Positions 24,604 to 33,358 of a stretch of DNA of 64,000 bases are shown here, one piece after another (position 1 is the stretch's first letter; each line of letters opens with the position of its first letter). This DNA is from Clostridiaceae bacterium (GTDB taxonomy: Bacteria; Bacillota; Clostridia; Peptostreptococcales; Natronincolaceae), in the NCBI GenBank assembly GCA_018432235.1, contig JAHDLO010000022.1:1-64000 (forward strand), in the 5' to 3' direction. The position numbers and the translations under genes are program-made. The notes under the pieces are model-generated. The model saw only the letters and a list, made by a program, of their open reading frames with translations. It ran no database searches and was not told where the DNA came from.

Positions 24604-25384
24604 GAAGAACCTAAGGCTTATTGCAATGTATTTTAAATTTAATCTATCGGCAGCAATGGAATATCGAGGCAGCTTTTTAATACAAACCTTTGGCATGATA
24701 TTGAACAATAGCGCCTTTATTTACTTTTGGTGGATATTATTCAGTAATATCGACAGCATCGGGGGCTATGGCTTTAGAGAGGTTATGATTATATGGTCAA
24801 TATCCTCCAGCGCCTATGGCCTGGGACTGATATTCTTTGGCAACAGCATAAAGCTATCTAATATGATAGCTAAGGGAGAGCTGGACTCTTATTTGCTCCA
24901 GCCTAAGGATGTATTAATCAATATTATTGCCTCAGGGACAATAGTTTCGGCTTGGGGAGATTTATTTTATGGTCTAATACTCTTTACAATAGTAAATGGC
25001 TTTAATCCTATTCATACATTATTGTTTCTCTTATTCTGTGTAACGGGAGCCTTGGTAATTACTAGTATTCTAATCATTACCAACACCTTGGCCTTCTTCA
25101 TAGGGGATGCCCAGGGGATAACAAGTCTAATTACTGAATTTCTTATAACCTTTAGCATTTACCCGGAGGGAATATACAGCGGCTTTACAAAGCTGATCAT
25201 ATTTACAATAATACCAGCTGCCTTTATCTCCCACATACCAGTAAGGCTCATTAACAGCTTTAACCCCCAGCTATTCCTGCTTTTATTGGCGGCTGTGGTT
25301 GCCTGGCTTCTCTTTACCTATTTATTCTTTAAATGGGGTCTAAAAAGATATGAATCAGGGAATTTAATAGTAAATAAGCTATAA
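24587..25384 (+). CDS. ABC-2 type permease 2 (DUF990-like)
   Basis: 265 residues, six membrane segments, and the loop KGELDSYLLQPKDVLINII, which corresponds to the similar loop of the preceding permease. Overlaps it by 17 bases. The two form a heterodimeric membrane channel driven by the ATPase. Substrate unknown; if the switch is of the guanidine class, export of guanidine or related compounds would be a hypothesis. Confidence 0.82.
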   Translation: MLMEAKKNLRLIAMYFKFNLSAAMEYRGSFLIQTFGMILNNSAFIYFWWILFSNIDSIGGYGFREVMIIWSISSSAYGLGLIFFGNSIKLSNMIAKGELDSYLLQPKDVLINIIASGTIVSAWGDLFYGLILFTIVNGFNPIHTLLFLLFCVTGALVITSILIITNTLAFFIGDAQGITSLITEFLITFSIYPEGIYSGFTKLIIFTIIPAAFISHIPVRLINSFNPQLFLLLLAAVVAWLLFTYLFFKWGLKRYESGNLIVNKL

Positions 25385-25405
25385 TTTAATCCCCCTATAG
25401 TGTTT

Positions 25406-25447
25406 AAAAATCCCTCCTTCAGATTGACTGATGGAGGGATTTTTTAA
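25406..25447. terminator. bidirectional terminator
   Basis: AAAATCCCTCC / GGAGGGATTTTTT arms between the convergent ABC operon and thiamin operon. Confidence 0.85.
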
Positions 25448-25470
25448 AGTATATTTCAACGGGATCACTA

Positions 25471-26868
25471 TTAACTTATTTCTGGAGCACCTGTTTCTTT
25501 CCTTGAAATGCCAGCTCCGATTATGCAGGTTGCTGCCGACACCACAACCGGCACAGCAAAGCTAATCAGGAGCTTGTTTGCTATAAAGAAGGGAACCCCG
25601 GAGGCCACCCCCAGTATAGCCGCCACTAAGGCCACACCTTCTGTAAGCTTGGGATTATACAGACCATAGAAGATTGGGAAAAATACGCCGGCACAAACCA
25701 AGTCGGCAACAAAGAAAAGATATAAAACGCTATAGCCCCTAGCAGATATTAATGTAGCAGGCACAATAATGATTATAGTTGCAATTCTTGCCAGCTTAAG
25801 CAGGGACTCCTTCTTTATACCCTTCAAGACCCTGTGTCCATCCAGGGTAAAGCTGGCTACCATTGCATTCAGCAGCGTATCGACGGTGCTCATTACCAAT
25901 ACCAACGCCAATATAAATACGGCTAAAATTAATCCAAGGGGAAAATAGGTGTAGGCTAATGAAAACAGTGAAGCCGAAGGACTGGCAGCTGCCCCAAGCG
26001 CGGTGGAGATAATACCCAGAAAACCAGTTAAGAGCATTACTGGGATAGCAATTAAAATACAGCTTATTAGGGAACTCTTAATAGCCTTATCGTCCTTACC
26101 AGCATAAACCCTCTGCCAGTAGCCCTGATGAAATAAATTGGCAGCGAATACTCCAATACATAGGGTTAATCCAAACTCAATACCCCCACGGTTTCCAAGG
26201 TTAAATAGCTCAGGCGCATTGGTGGAGGCTTTTTCGATGATTTCTCCTGCGCCACCAACATAAATTAGTACTCCGATTGAGACAATCACCAGCAAAAGGA
26301 TAACCAAAACCATCTGTATCGTATCGGTAAATATGGAGGCCTTCAGTCCACCGTATATAGTGTAGGCCATAGTGCCGAGACCAACTAAAAGCGCCGTATA
26401 TATTAAGGGCACCCCTGCCAGCTCATAGGCCACCAGTGCTATGGAGGTTAGCTCCGCCACCAGATGAACAAACATATAAAATAGAGAAAGCAAAACAGTA
26501 AGCACATAGAGCCTTGAGCCGTAACGCTTAAGCACAAAATCATTAAGGGTGCTGCCCTCCGGCAGATAGCCTCTGATTCTAGGGCTTAAAGCCAAAAAGG
26601 CCACATAAAGGCTGCCGACCCCAAGGGCATAGCCAATAATTGAGGACAGACCACCGATTGAACCGGCTTCTGGGGGAGTAAACAGGACAAATACCCCAAG
26701 GAAGGAGGCTAGAAATGAGGCAGACAGCATTTTTGAATCGGTGCTGCCCCTTGCGGTTAAAAAGTCGTCCATGGTTTCTATTTTACCGCGGCTATATAAA
26801 ATACCCATCCCTGCAAATAGGGCTACGGTTATAGTCAAAATGGTGATTATACTTGAATATGAAAGCAT
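25471..26868 (-). CDS. sodium:solute symporter (SSS family) in the thiamin operon
   Basis: 465 residues, about 13 membrane segments, SSS style: DDFLTARGSTDSKMLSASFLASFLGVF, the GGLKASIFTDTIQMVL motif and the GYWQRVYAGKD loop. It is the last gene of a TPP-riboswitch operon, one base after thiE, so it probably imports a thiamin precursor or thiamin with sodium. SSS members linked to TPP switches (named thiV) were proposed by comparative genomics in other organisms; substrate here is inferred from context only. Confidence 0.8.
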   Translation of the reverse strand: MLSYSSIITILTITVALFAGMGILYSRGKIETMDDFLTARGSTDSKMLSASFLASFLGVFVLFTPPEAGSIGGLSSIIGYALGVGSLYVAFLALSPRIRGYLPEGSTLNDFVLKRYGSRLYVLTVLLSLFYMFVHLVAELTSIALVAYELAGVPLIYTALLVGLGTMAYTIYGGLKASIFTDTIQMVLVILLLVIVSIGVLIYVGGAGEIIEKASTNAPELFNLGNRGGIEFGLTLCIGVFAANLFHQGYWQRVYAGKDDKAIKSSLISCILIAIPVMLLTGFLGIISTALGAAASPSASLFSLAYTYFPLGLILAVFILALVLVMSTVDTLLNAMVASFTLDGHRVLKGIKKESLLKLARIATIIIIVPATLISARGYSVLYLFFVADLVCAGVFFPIFYGLYNPKLTEGVALVAAILGVASGVPFFIANKLLISFAVPVVVSAATCIIGAGISRKETGAPEIS

Positions 26869-26869
26869 T

Positions 26870-27511
26870 TTATTTTCCTCCTAGATCGATAATTTCACTT
26901 AACTCCCTTGCGGCAGCTGTAATATCCTGCTTGCCAAGGATGGCAGAAACAATGGCAGCCCCATCTATCCCGGTATCAAATACAGCTTTGATATTAGTCT
27001 CGTTGATACCCCCTATGCCTACCACAGGTACATTAACATTTTCCTTGAGGTATTTAAGGGCCTCTAGAGAAACGCTGCGGGCGTCGGTTTTCGTATCGGT
27101 GGGGAATAGGGCCCCGACACCGATGTAATCTGCTCCGGCGGCTATAGCCTCCTGAGCCTCCTGTAAGGTGGCCGTGGAAACCCCTAGAATTTTATTTGGG
27201 CCTAAAATTTTCCGGGCAACAGCTGCAGGAAGGTCATCTTGTCCAATGTGAAGGCCGTCGGCATCAATTGCTAATGCGATATCCAGACGATCATTTATGA
27301 TTAGGGGGATTTGATATTGAGTGCAAAGTGCCTTTACCTCAAGGGCCAACCTGTAAAAATCCAAAGAAGAGGCCGCCTTTTCCCTAAGCTGCAGCAGGGT
27401 TACTCCGCCATGAATTGCTTCCTCTAGGCTCTTTATTAAATCTCGACCCCTTAATACAGTCCTGTCGGTTACAAGGTATAGGCTATAGTCTACAGCATTA
27501 TATAAGCTCAT
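26870..27511 (-). CDS. thiE: thiamine phosphate synthase
   Basis: 213 residues, a TIM barrel joining HMP-PP and thiazole phosphate to thiamin phosphate. Visible: LYLVTDR at the N terminus, [61 protein letters not shown] and [10 protein letters not shown]. Complete. Its ATG lies 14 bases inside the end of thiM. Confidence 0.95.
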   Translation of the reverse strand: MSLYNAVDYSLYLVTDRTVLRGRDLIKSLEEAIHGGVTLLQLREKAASSLDFYRLALEVKALCTQYQIPLIINDRLDIALAIDADGLHIGQDDLPAAVARKILGPNKILGVSTATLQEAQEAIAAGADYIGVGALFPTDTKTDARSVSLEALKYLKENVNVPVVGIGGINETNIKAVFDTGIDGAAIVSAILGKQDITAAARELSEIIDLGGK

Positions 27512-28316
27512 GGGCCTTACCCCTTTCCTCTATATCCGCCATGGTCAGCTGGCTTATGGCATCCATCAGATATACCCTGAAGCTGCCCAGGCCCTCCTGC
27601 CCCTGAAGCCTTTGCTGGGCCTTCTCTCCGGCTATACCCATGATGATTATACCGGCGATTGCTCCGAAAAGGCTGCCTTCGCCAACACCGCAGCATACCC
27701 CCACCAAAGAGGAGCTCATACAGCCGGTTCCTGTGATATTAGCCATGATGGGATGGCCGTTTTCGATATAGAAAATCCTGCTGCCATCGGAGATAATATC
27801 CACTGCTCCAGTGATGGCTACGGTACAATTTAGTCGTTTAGCCAGCTGAAGGGCAATATCTTTGCCGCCCTCCAGGGGATTATCAACTGAATCAACACCA
27901 CGAGTAGCGGCCTCGATACCATAGATGCATTTAATCTCTGACATATTTCCCCTTAGAACTGAAAGCTTTACCTCCTTCAAAATTCTTTCCGTTGCCTGAT
28001 TTCTCAGGCTGGTGGCCCCTACACCTACAGGGTCCAATATAACCGGTGTGCCCAGCTGATTAGCCTTTTTCCCCGCCAGTATAAAGGATTCTATCGTTCT
28101 TTCGTTTAGGGTACCGATATTTAAAACCAGCGCAGAGGCTATGGATACCATTTCCTCCACCTCTTTATGGTCATCCGCCATAACAGGGCTTCCACCCAGA
28201 GCCAACACGATATTTGCACAGTCATTGACAGTAACATAGTTGGTGATATGGTGTACCAAAGGCTTATTTTCCTTGATTTTCTCCAGTATAGTCCTTAGCT
28301 TGCTGTTAATTTCCAT
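27498..28316 (-). CDS. thiM: hydroxyethylthiazole kinase
   Basis: 272 residues, ribokinase-like fold. Phosphorylates the thiazole moiety for salvage. Visible: [49 protein letters not shown], and [14 protein letters not shown], whose Cys-containing anion hole is typical of ThiM. RBS ATAGGAGG before ATG. Confidence 0.95.
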   Translation of the reverse strand: MEINSKLRTILEKIKENKPLVHHITNYVTVNDCANIVLALGGSPVMADDHKEVEEMVSIASALVLNIGTLNERTIESFILAGKKANQLGTPVILDPVGVGATSLRNQATERILKEVKLSVLRGNMSEIKCIYGIEAATRGVDSVDNPLEGGKDIALQLAKRLNCTVAITGAVDIISDGSRIFYIENGHPIMANITGTGCMSSSLVGVCCGVGEGSLFGAIAGIIIMGIAGEKAQQRLQGQEGLGSFRVYLMDAISQLTMADIEERGKAHELI

Positions 28317-28330
28317 ATATATTCGACCTC

Positions 28331-29119
28331 CTATTTATGATATAGCTCATAGAAATGATGCACCGGGCCAACACCCTTACCGATGGCAAAGGAATTGAGT
28401 ATTGCAACGGTGATGTAGCTTTTGGCTCTGTCAATTGCCTCAGTGATGGAAAGTCCCTTCCCAAGATTGGCTGCTATGGCTGAGGACAGGGTGCAGCCGG
28501 TGCCATGGGTATTCTTGGTGTCTATTCTGGGAGAATTAAAATAGGTAAAGTCTGTGCCGTCATATAGAATATCAACAGCCTCCCCCTCTAGATGGCCCCC
28601 CTTTATAAGAACATATTCAGGTCCCATTTTATGAATCAGCTCAGCTGCCATCTTCATATCGTCAACCGTGTTAATCCTCATGCCTGTAATGACCTCCGCC
28701 TCCGGCAGGTTTGGTGTTACTACAGTAGCCATAGGCAGCAGATATTTTATCAGGGCCTCCTTGGCCTCTGGTTGTAATAGATGATAGCCGCTTTTGGAGA
28801 CCATAACAGGATCGATTACCAGATTTTTTACTGCATATTTAGCTAGGGTTTCAGCTATGATTTTAATGGTTTCTGTCCTTGAAACCATGCCAACCTTGAC
28901 GGCATCAACAGAGATATCCTCAAAAATAACCTCTATTTGCTTTTGAATCATATCGGTAGTGATATCCTGAACTGCAAAAACCCCCTGAGTGTTCTGGGCT
29001 GTGATGGCGGTAATAACGCTCATGCCATAGGTCTCCAGTGCCGAAAAGGTTTTTAGGTCCGCCTGTATACCTGCTCCGCCGCAGCTGTCGGAGCCTGCAA
29101 TTGTCAATAGCTTTTTCAT
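28331..29119 (-). CDS. thiD: hydroxymethylpyrimidine (phosphate) kinase
   Basis: 262 residues. IAGSDSCGGAGIQADLKTF at the N terminus, TAQNTQGV, VKVGMVS, VIDPVMVSKSGYHLL, TPNLPEAEVITG and NTHGTGCTLSSAIAANLGKG give a complete ThiD. Acts twice to form HMP-PP for ThiE. AAGGAGG before ATG. Confidence 0.95.
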   Translation of the reverse strand: MKKLLTIAGSDSCGGAGIQADLKTFSALETYGMSVITAITAQNTQGVFAVQDITTDMIQKQIEVIFEDISVDAVKVGMVSRTETIKIIAETLAKYAVKNLVIDPVMVSKSGYHLLQPEAKEALIKYLLPMATVVTPNLPEAEVITGMRINTVDDMKMAAELIHKMGPEYVLIKGGHLEGEAVDILYDGTDFTYFNSPRIDTKNTHGTGCTLSSAIAANLGKGLSITEAIDRAKSYITVAILNSFAIGKGVGPVHHFYELYHK

Positions 29120-29132
29120 ATGTAGCCTCCTT

Positions 29133-29155
29133 GTAGTACCCTCTACCAGGTACTA
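29133..29155 (-). repeat. TAGTACC inverted repeat at the thiW stop codon
   Basis: TAGTACC and GGTACTA (7-bp arms) flank a short spacer between thiW and thiD. On the minus strand the TAG is the thiW stop and is preceded by a C, giving CTAG. Resembles the very tip of the family 2 element, so it may be a deletion remnant. Confidence 0.4.
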
Positions 29156-29638
29156 GATTTTATTTGTTACTCCCGATTTAACCATTAGCTTAAAAATACC
29201 AAGGCCGATGACAGCACCCACTGTCGAGCTTAGCAGGAAGGGGGTGACAAAAAACAGCACTGCAGCCTCTCTCCCCATGATAAATGCCGCCACTGGATAG
29301 GCCACAATTCCGCCTATAATACCTGTACCGATAATTTCCCCCAGCATTGCCAGCAGGGCGCTTTTTGTCCTTCTGAAGAGTAGCCCAGCCAAAAGTGCGC
29401 CAATCATGCTGCCGGGAAAGGCCAGCAGGGAGCCGGTGCCCAGAAGGTTTCTCATTAGAGAAATGGTAAAGGCCACTGCTACAGCATATCCGGGACCAAG
29501 AAAAACTCCTGATAGTAGATTGATGGTATGCTGTACGGGAAAGACCTTGGAGGCCCCCACCGGTACATATAGGATATGACCGCTGGCGACACCGATTGCA
29601 GCCAACAATGAGGCTGTGGTCAGCTTCTTAATATTCAT
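29153..29638 (-). CDS. thiW: thiazole-related energy-coupling factor S component
   Basis: About 161 residues with five to six membrane segments. The start is the ATG at 29638, preceded by AAGGGGGAATTAT; a longer frame begins inside the terminator of the riboswitch. The opening (KKLTTASLLAAIGV), and VPVGASKVFPVQHTINLLSGVFLGPGY, match ThiW. It would bind the thiazole precursor and work with a shared ECF module not in this window. First gene of the thiamin operon. Confidence 0.92.
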   Translation of the reverse strand: MNIKKLTTASLLAAIGVASGHILYVPVGASKVFPVQHTINLLSGVFLGPGYAVAVAFTISLMRNLLGTGSLLAFPGSMIGALLAGLLFRRTKSALLAMLGEIIGTGIIGGIVAYPVAAFIMGREAAVLFFVTPFLLSSTVGAVIGLGIFKLMVKSGVTNKI

Positions 29639-29671
29639 ATAATTCCCCCTTAAATAATGTTTCAAAAAGCA

Positions 29672-29706
29672 GAAAAGCACAAATCCAACGGTAGGATTTG
29701 TGCTTA
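29672..29706 (-). terminator. riboswitch expression-platform terminator
   Basis: AAGCACAAATCC / GGATTTGTGCTT hairpin with a T-rich tail on the minus strand, between the TPP aptamer and thiW. Confidence 0.85.
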
Positions 29707-29737
29707 TTACGCATATGTAAATGCCTAATAAAATACA

Positions 29738-29832
29738 CTTCCCTACGCTGGTATAATCCAGATCAGGTTAATGGGGATCAAAGACTTTATAGGGTCCTTC
29801 TCTCAGCTGGCCTTTCCAGCTCTCCCAGTGCT
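29738..29832 (-). ncRNA. TPP riboswitch (THI-box)
   Basis: On the minus strand the aptamer shows CTGAGA (in CAGCTGAGAGAAGGACCC), the CCTGATCTGGAT segment and the closing TACCAGCGTAGGGAA. Followed by a terminator, so thiamin pyrophosphate should switch the thiW-thiD-thiM-thiE-symporter operon off. Confidence 0.96.
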
Positions 29833-29885
29833 ATATGCTTTTAAGTTTTCTTCAACATAATATCACAGCGGATAATAATTGGCAA

Positions 29886-30073
29886 ATGAAAATTACATAA
29901 TCAAGGCTAGTGGTATGTTTATACAAAGTCAAAAGTTTCCTGCTTAGTGCCCCACGGGCTAATTTGTATAATTTATTTTAAATGTTATTAGCCCTAGGCA
30001 ATGCGCGATAAACTTTTAACTTTGTATAAACTAAAATATATATATGCTCCCATGGTTGTTATTTATAATTTCG
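29886..30073 (-). mobile_element. MITE family 1, copy C
   Basis: Inverted relative to copies A and B. Arms GTTTATACAAAGTCAAAAG (from about 29918) and CTTTTAACTTTGTATAAAC (ending about 30031) surround TGCCCCACGGGCTAA and TTAGCCCTAGGCAATGCGCGATAAA. The outer ends are partly eroded. Placed between the TPP switch and the cupin gene. Confidence 0.8.
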
Positions 30074-30198
30074 TTATTTATTTTAAAATTTATAAATAGT
30101 AATCCCGGCAACAGAAAATAATAGTTATTAGTGGTAGCATAGGAGGACATAGGTATTTTATATACTATGACAGTAAATAAGAAGGAGGTTTATATAAT

Positions 30199-30537
30199 AT
30201 GGAACAGATCATAAAAAATATCGACTTATCTAAGGTCATCGAAATGGATTCATTGGTGGAATATCAGAAGGGTAAGGTAATAAGCAGAACGCTGGCACAG
30301 GGAAAAAATCTAAGCCTGACACTATTTGCCTTCAGCAAGGGGGAAGAAATCAGCTCCCACTCCTCCAGTGGTGATGCCATGGTATACCTGCTGGATGGAG
30401 AGTCTGAAATTACCATCGGAGATGAGGTCTTTGTATTAAAGAAGGGCCAGACAATTGTTATGCCTTCAGGCATACCCCATGCACTATTGGCAAAGGAAAA
30501 TTTTAAAATGCTGCTGGTGGTGGTCTTTAAGCCTTAA
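30199..30537 (+). CDS. single-domain cupin protein
   Basis: 112 residues. Cupin motif 1 is modified (EEISSHSSSGDAMVYLLDGESE), motif 2 is KKGQTIVMPSGIPHALLA. At least two histidines remain for metal binding. Such cupins often neighbour Crp/Fnr regulators, and here a truncated one follows. GAAGGAGG before ATG. Function unknown. Confidence 0.85.
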   Translation: MEQIIKNIDLSKVIEMDSLVEYQKGKVISRTLAQGKNLSLTLFAFSKGEEISSHSSSGDAMVYLLDGESEITIGDEVFVLKKGQTIVMPSGIPHALLAKENFKMLLVVVFKP

Positions 30538-30544
30538 GCAGTAA

Positions 30545-30588
30545 AAAAAGGGTAGTCCTTGGATGCATAATCCGCGGACTGCCCTTTT
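30545..30588. terminator. bidirectional terminator
   Basis: AAAAAGGG-AGTCC / GGACT-CCCTTTTT hairpin between the cupin gene and the Crp/Fnr remnant. Confidence 0.8.
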
Positions 30589-30764
30589 TAATTGCAGCAA
30601 AGCTCCTCCAGTCTGTCGAGGTCATAGATTTTGATGGTGCGCTTATTGAAGGAGATAATACCCATGTCCTGCATATTTTTCAGCTCTCTGGATAGGGTTG
30701 GTCTTGAGACATTCAGATGCTCCGCCAGAGACTTTTTCGCCGGCATTCCGTTGTCTCTTTTGTC
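30588..30764 (-). pseudogene. C-terminal fragment of a Crp/Fnr family regulator
   Basis: Reading the minus strand from just after the TauE stop gives about 58 codons. They include PAKKSLAEHLNVSRPTLS and RELKNMQDMGIISFNKRT, a typical Crp winged helix, and end LEELCCN. The cyclic-nucleotide-like sensor domain is missing, so the gene has lost its front. It lies in the same frame as TauE, separated by a single TGA. An internal ATG could still give a 54-residue DNA-binding peptide, but there is no good ribosome site. Confidence 0.75.
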
Positions 30765-31490
30765 TCATTTTCTTATTCCTGTAATTATCGACAGTATACC
30801 GGTGACGATGATTAAACCAAGGGTAAGCCTTCTGAATAGCTCTTCATCAAATTTGTTCCCCAGCTTAACACCGACGAAGGCCCCCAAAACTAGCCCTGGC
30901 AAAACATAGGAAGAATAGCTGATGACCTCGCTGGTTATCAAGCCCCCTACAAAGTAGGTGGGAATGGTAAATATATTGAGAATTAAAAAATATGAGGTTA
31001 GATTAGCTCTGAAGGTCTGCTTCTCCACCTCTTGATTTCTAAGAAAAAGCACCAGCGGCGGTCCACCGAGGGAGACACTGCCGTTCATTATACCACTGAC
31101 AAAGCCAACAGGAATATAGGAAAGCTTCTCATTTTTCACCTTCACTTTATACCCGTATAGGTTTATGAGGGCAGATAGGGTAACTAGTATGCCTATGACT
31201 ATTTTCAAGGTATTTTCATTGGTGACCTTTAATAGATGAGTACCAAAGGGAGTGCCTATTATGCCAAATATCACCAGGACTACTATTTGCTTAAGCTTAA
31301 CATGCGACCTAATGTGATAGAGTATAATGACATTTAGTACAAGACTGTACAATACCAGCATGGGGACCACTATTTTTAAGGGCAGCAGCATTCCCAAAAG
31401 GGGTAATGCCACCAATGAAAAGCCAAAGCTGGTGATGCCCTGAATCGTGCTGGATAAAAAAATTATAAAAGCAGCCAAAATTATTTCCAA
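30765..31490 (-). CDS. TauE/SafE family membrane transporter
   Basis: About 241 residues, eight membrane segments. TTG at 31490 is preferred because GGGAGG lies seven bases upstream, within a longer frame starting at ATG 31505. TauE features: QGITSFGFSLVALPLLGMLLP and SGIMNGSVSLGGPPLVLFL. Probably exports sulfite, sulfonate or another organic anion. The Crp remnant directly downstream shows that a deletion happened at its 3' border. Confidence 0.88.
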   Translation of the reverse strand: MEIILAAFIIFLSSTIQGITSFGFSLVALPLLGMLLPLKIVVPMLVLYSLVLNVIILYHIRSHVKLKQIVVLVIFGIIGTPFGTHLLKVTNENTLKIVIGILVTLSALINLYGYKVKVKNEKLSYIPVGFVSGIMNGSVSLGGPPLVLFLRNQEVEKQTFRANLTSYFLILNIFTIPTYFVGGLITSEVISYSSYVLPGLVLGAFVGVKLGNKFDEELFRRLTLGLIIVTGILSIITGIRK

Positions 31491-31672
31491 GATTAAGCCT
31501 CCCATTTAAAAATTTCACTAATCCCATTATGAACTATTCAGCACAATACATAAAGCAAAAAAATAATTAAAAGTGTATTCTAAATATTAAGTAAATATCA
31601 TTGGTAATCCTTACATTATATGGTATATAATTATGGAGGTACAATTACAATTTAGGCACGGGAGGAAGTACT

Positions 31673-33055
31673 ATGGCTGAAAAGGCAGAAAAATTACCCA
31701 ATGCTTTGCTGGAGGGAAGTATTACCAAAAACCTATTTTCGATGGCAGCACCCACTATGCTGGGGCTAATGTTTCAAATGTTTTACGATCTGGTGGACAT
31801 GATATGGATTGGCAGGATATCCTATAAGGCAGTGGCGGGTGTCACTATTTTCACCACAATGTTCTGGATTGTTAACGTGTTAAACGAGATTATAGGAACC
31901 AGCTCTATTTCATTAATTTCACAGAGCTTTGGCAGGGGAGACGAGGATAGAACCAGTCTATGCATAGAACAAACCTTGACCTTTAAGGCTTTAGTGGCTG
32001 TTGTGGCAGGTGTTATTTTTTCTATTATCCTAAGGCCGATGCTGGGCTTCTTCACCACGGATGCAGAAGTATTTCAATCAGCCCTCAGCTATGGGTATAT
32101 ACGTATCTTCTTCTTGCCGATTATGTTTTCCTCCTATACTGTCAATACAGCCTTTCGCTGTGTGGGGGATGCCAAGAAGCCAATGATTATAATGGTAGTA
32201 GCTGCTATTTTGAACATTATTTTAGACCCCATTTTGATGTTTGATACAATCCCCTATACCAATATTCCTGGCTTCGGCTTGGGGGTTTTTGGCGCAGGAC
32301 TGGCTACAGTAATTTCAATTTCAGTAACCTTTATCGTGGGCTTTTACTTTATTCTCTCCAATAAAACCAAGGTAAAAATTAAACCTAAGCGACTCTTAAA
32401 GCTAAATTATGAAATCGATAAAAAGCTGCTTACTATAGGCCTGCCTACTGGGGCGGAGAATCTTTTGAGAAATCTTGTAGGGATAGTGACACTTAAATTT
32501 GTCACGATGTACGGCACGGATGTGGTGGCAGCCATGGGAATAGGGAATCGGCTCTTTGGTTTTTTCTTTATGCCGCTGCTGGGGCTGGCTATGGGCAGTA
32601 GCTCAATAGTAGGTCAATGCTTGGGGAGCGAAAATATCAAAAGAGCTAGAACCACAGCCACCTATGCCTCTGCCTATGGGGCCGTAATGATGCTGATTGT
32701 TTCTGTGCTGGTGTTTATATTCCCAGACAAAGTAATGGGTATTTTTATAAAGGAGGCCTCTGTTATAGCAGTGGGAATCCCAATGCTGAGGGTAATTACT
32801 CCCGGCTTGATAATGGCGAGTGTCATGATGGGCTATGGTAGCGTATTTTCCGGCTCTGGCTACAATCTGCCCTTTTTAATCTCTAGTCTCGCCGGAAGAT
32901 GGGGAGCACAAATCCCCCTTTTGATACTGGCGGTATACCTTCTAAAGCTGCCGGTTATATGGGTCTGGATTAGCTTCTTGGCCTCGGATTTTGTAGAAAT
33001 GCTGGTTATTGCCATAATATACAAAAGAGGCAGATGGGAGACTATACGGGTATAA
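31673..33055 (+). CDS. MATE family efflux transporter
   Basis: 460 residues, 12 membrane segments in two similar halves. Typical MATE segments: APTMLGLMFQMFYDLVDMIWIG, NTAFRCVGDAKKPM, GLPTGAENLLRNLVG and LGLAMGSSSIVGQCLG. A drug/sodium or proton antiporter; substrate unknown. Divergent from the TauE gene. GGGAGGAAG before ATG. Confidence 0.92.
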   Translation: MAEKAEKLPNALLEGSITKNLFSMAAPTMLGLMFQMFYDLVDMIWIGRISYKAVAGVTIFTTMFWIVNVLNEIIGTSSISLISQSFGRGDEDRTSLCIEQTLTFKALVAVVAGVIFSIILRPMLGFFTTDAEVFQSALSYGYIRIFFLPIMFSSYTVNTAFRCVGDAKKPMIIMVVAAILNIILDPILMFDTIPYTNIPGFGLGVFGAGLATVISISVTFIVGFYFILSNKTKVKIKPKRLLKLNYEIDKKLLTIGLPTGAENLLRNLVGIVTLKFVTMYGTDVVAAMGIGNRLFGFFFMPLLGLAMGSSSIVGQCLGSENIKRARTTATYASAYGAVMMLIVSVLVFIFPDKVMGIFIKEASVIAVGIPMLRVITPGLIMASVMMGYGSVFSGSGYNLPFLISSLAGRWGAQIPLLILAVYLLKLPVIWVWISFLASDFVEMLVIAIIYKRGRWETIRV

Positions 33056-33110
33056 GGGCTAATATGATAAAGTCTACATTTTACACCTAAAATTATGCTA
33101 TTATATAGTT

Positions 33111-33297
33111 GAGATCATTGCATAATAAACATGAGGGGTATGTTTATACAAAGTCAAAAGTTCCTGCTTAGTGCCCCACGGGCTAATATGTATAAATAAT
33201 TTTTTAAATGTTATTAGCCCTAGGCAATGCGCGATAAACTTTTAACTTTGTATAAACAAAATATATATGCACTTTTATGGTACTATGCAATTTCCTC
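33111..33297 (-). mobile_element. MITE family 1, copy D (best preserved)
   Basis: 187 bases from GAGATCATTGCATAAT to ATGCAATTTCCTC. Inner arms GTTTATACAAAGTCAAAAG and CTTTTAACTTTGTATAAAC (ending 33257). Same orientation as copy C, nearly identical to it in the central 115 bases. Lies 60 bases before the XRE/S24-like gene. Confidence 0.88.
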
Positions 33298-33358
33298 ATT
33301 TTAAAAACTATATTTGTGCTCTTTCCACTAAGAAGGGCACCGGACAAGAGGTGGCGCT

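Noticed and set aside
29639..29680. Upstream extension of thiW
   Set aside because: The extra 14 codons lie just after the riboswitch terminator and upstream of the true ribosome site AAGGGGGAATTAT.
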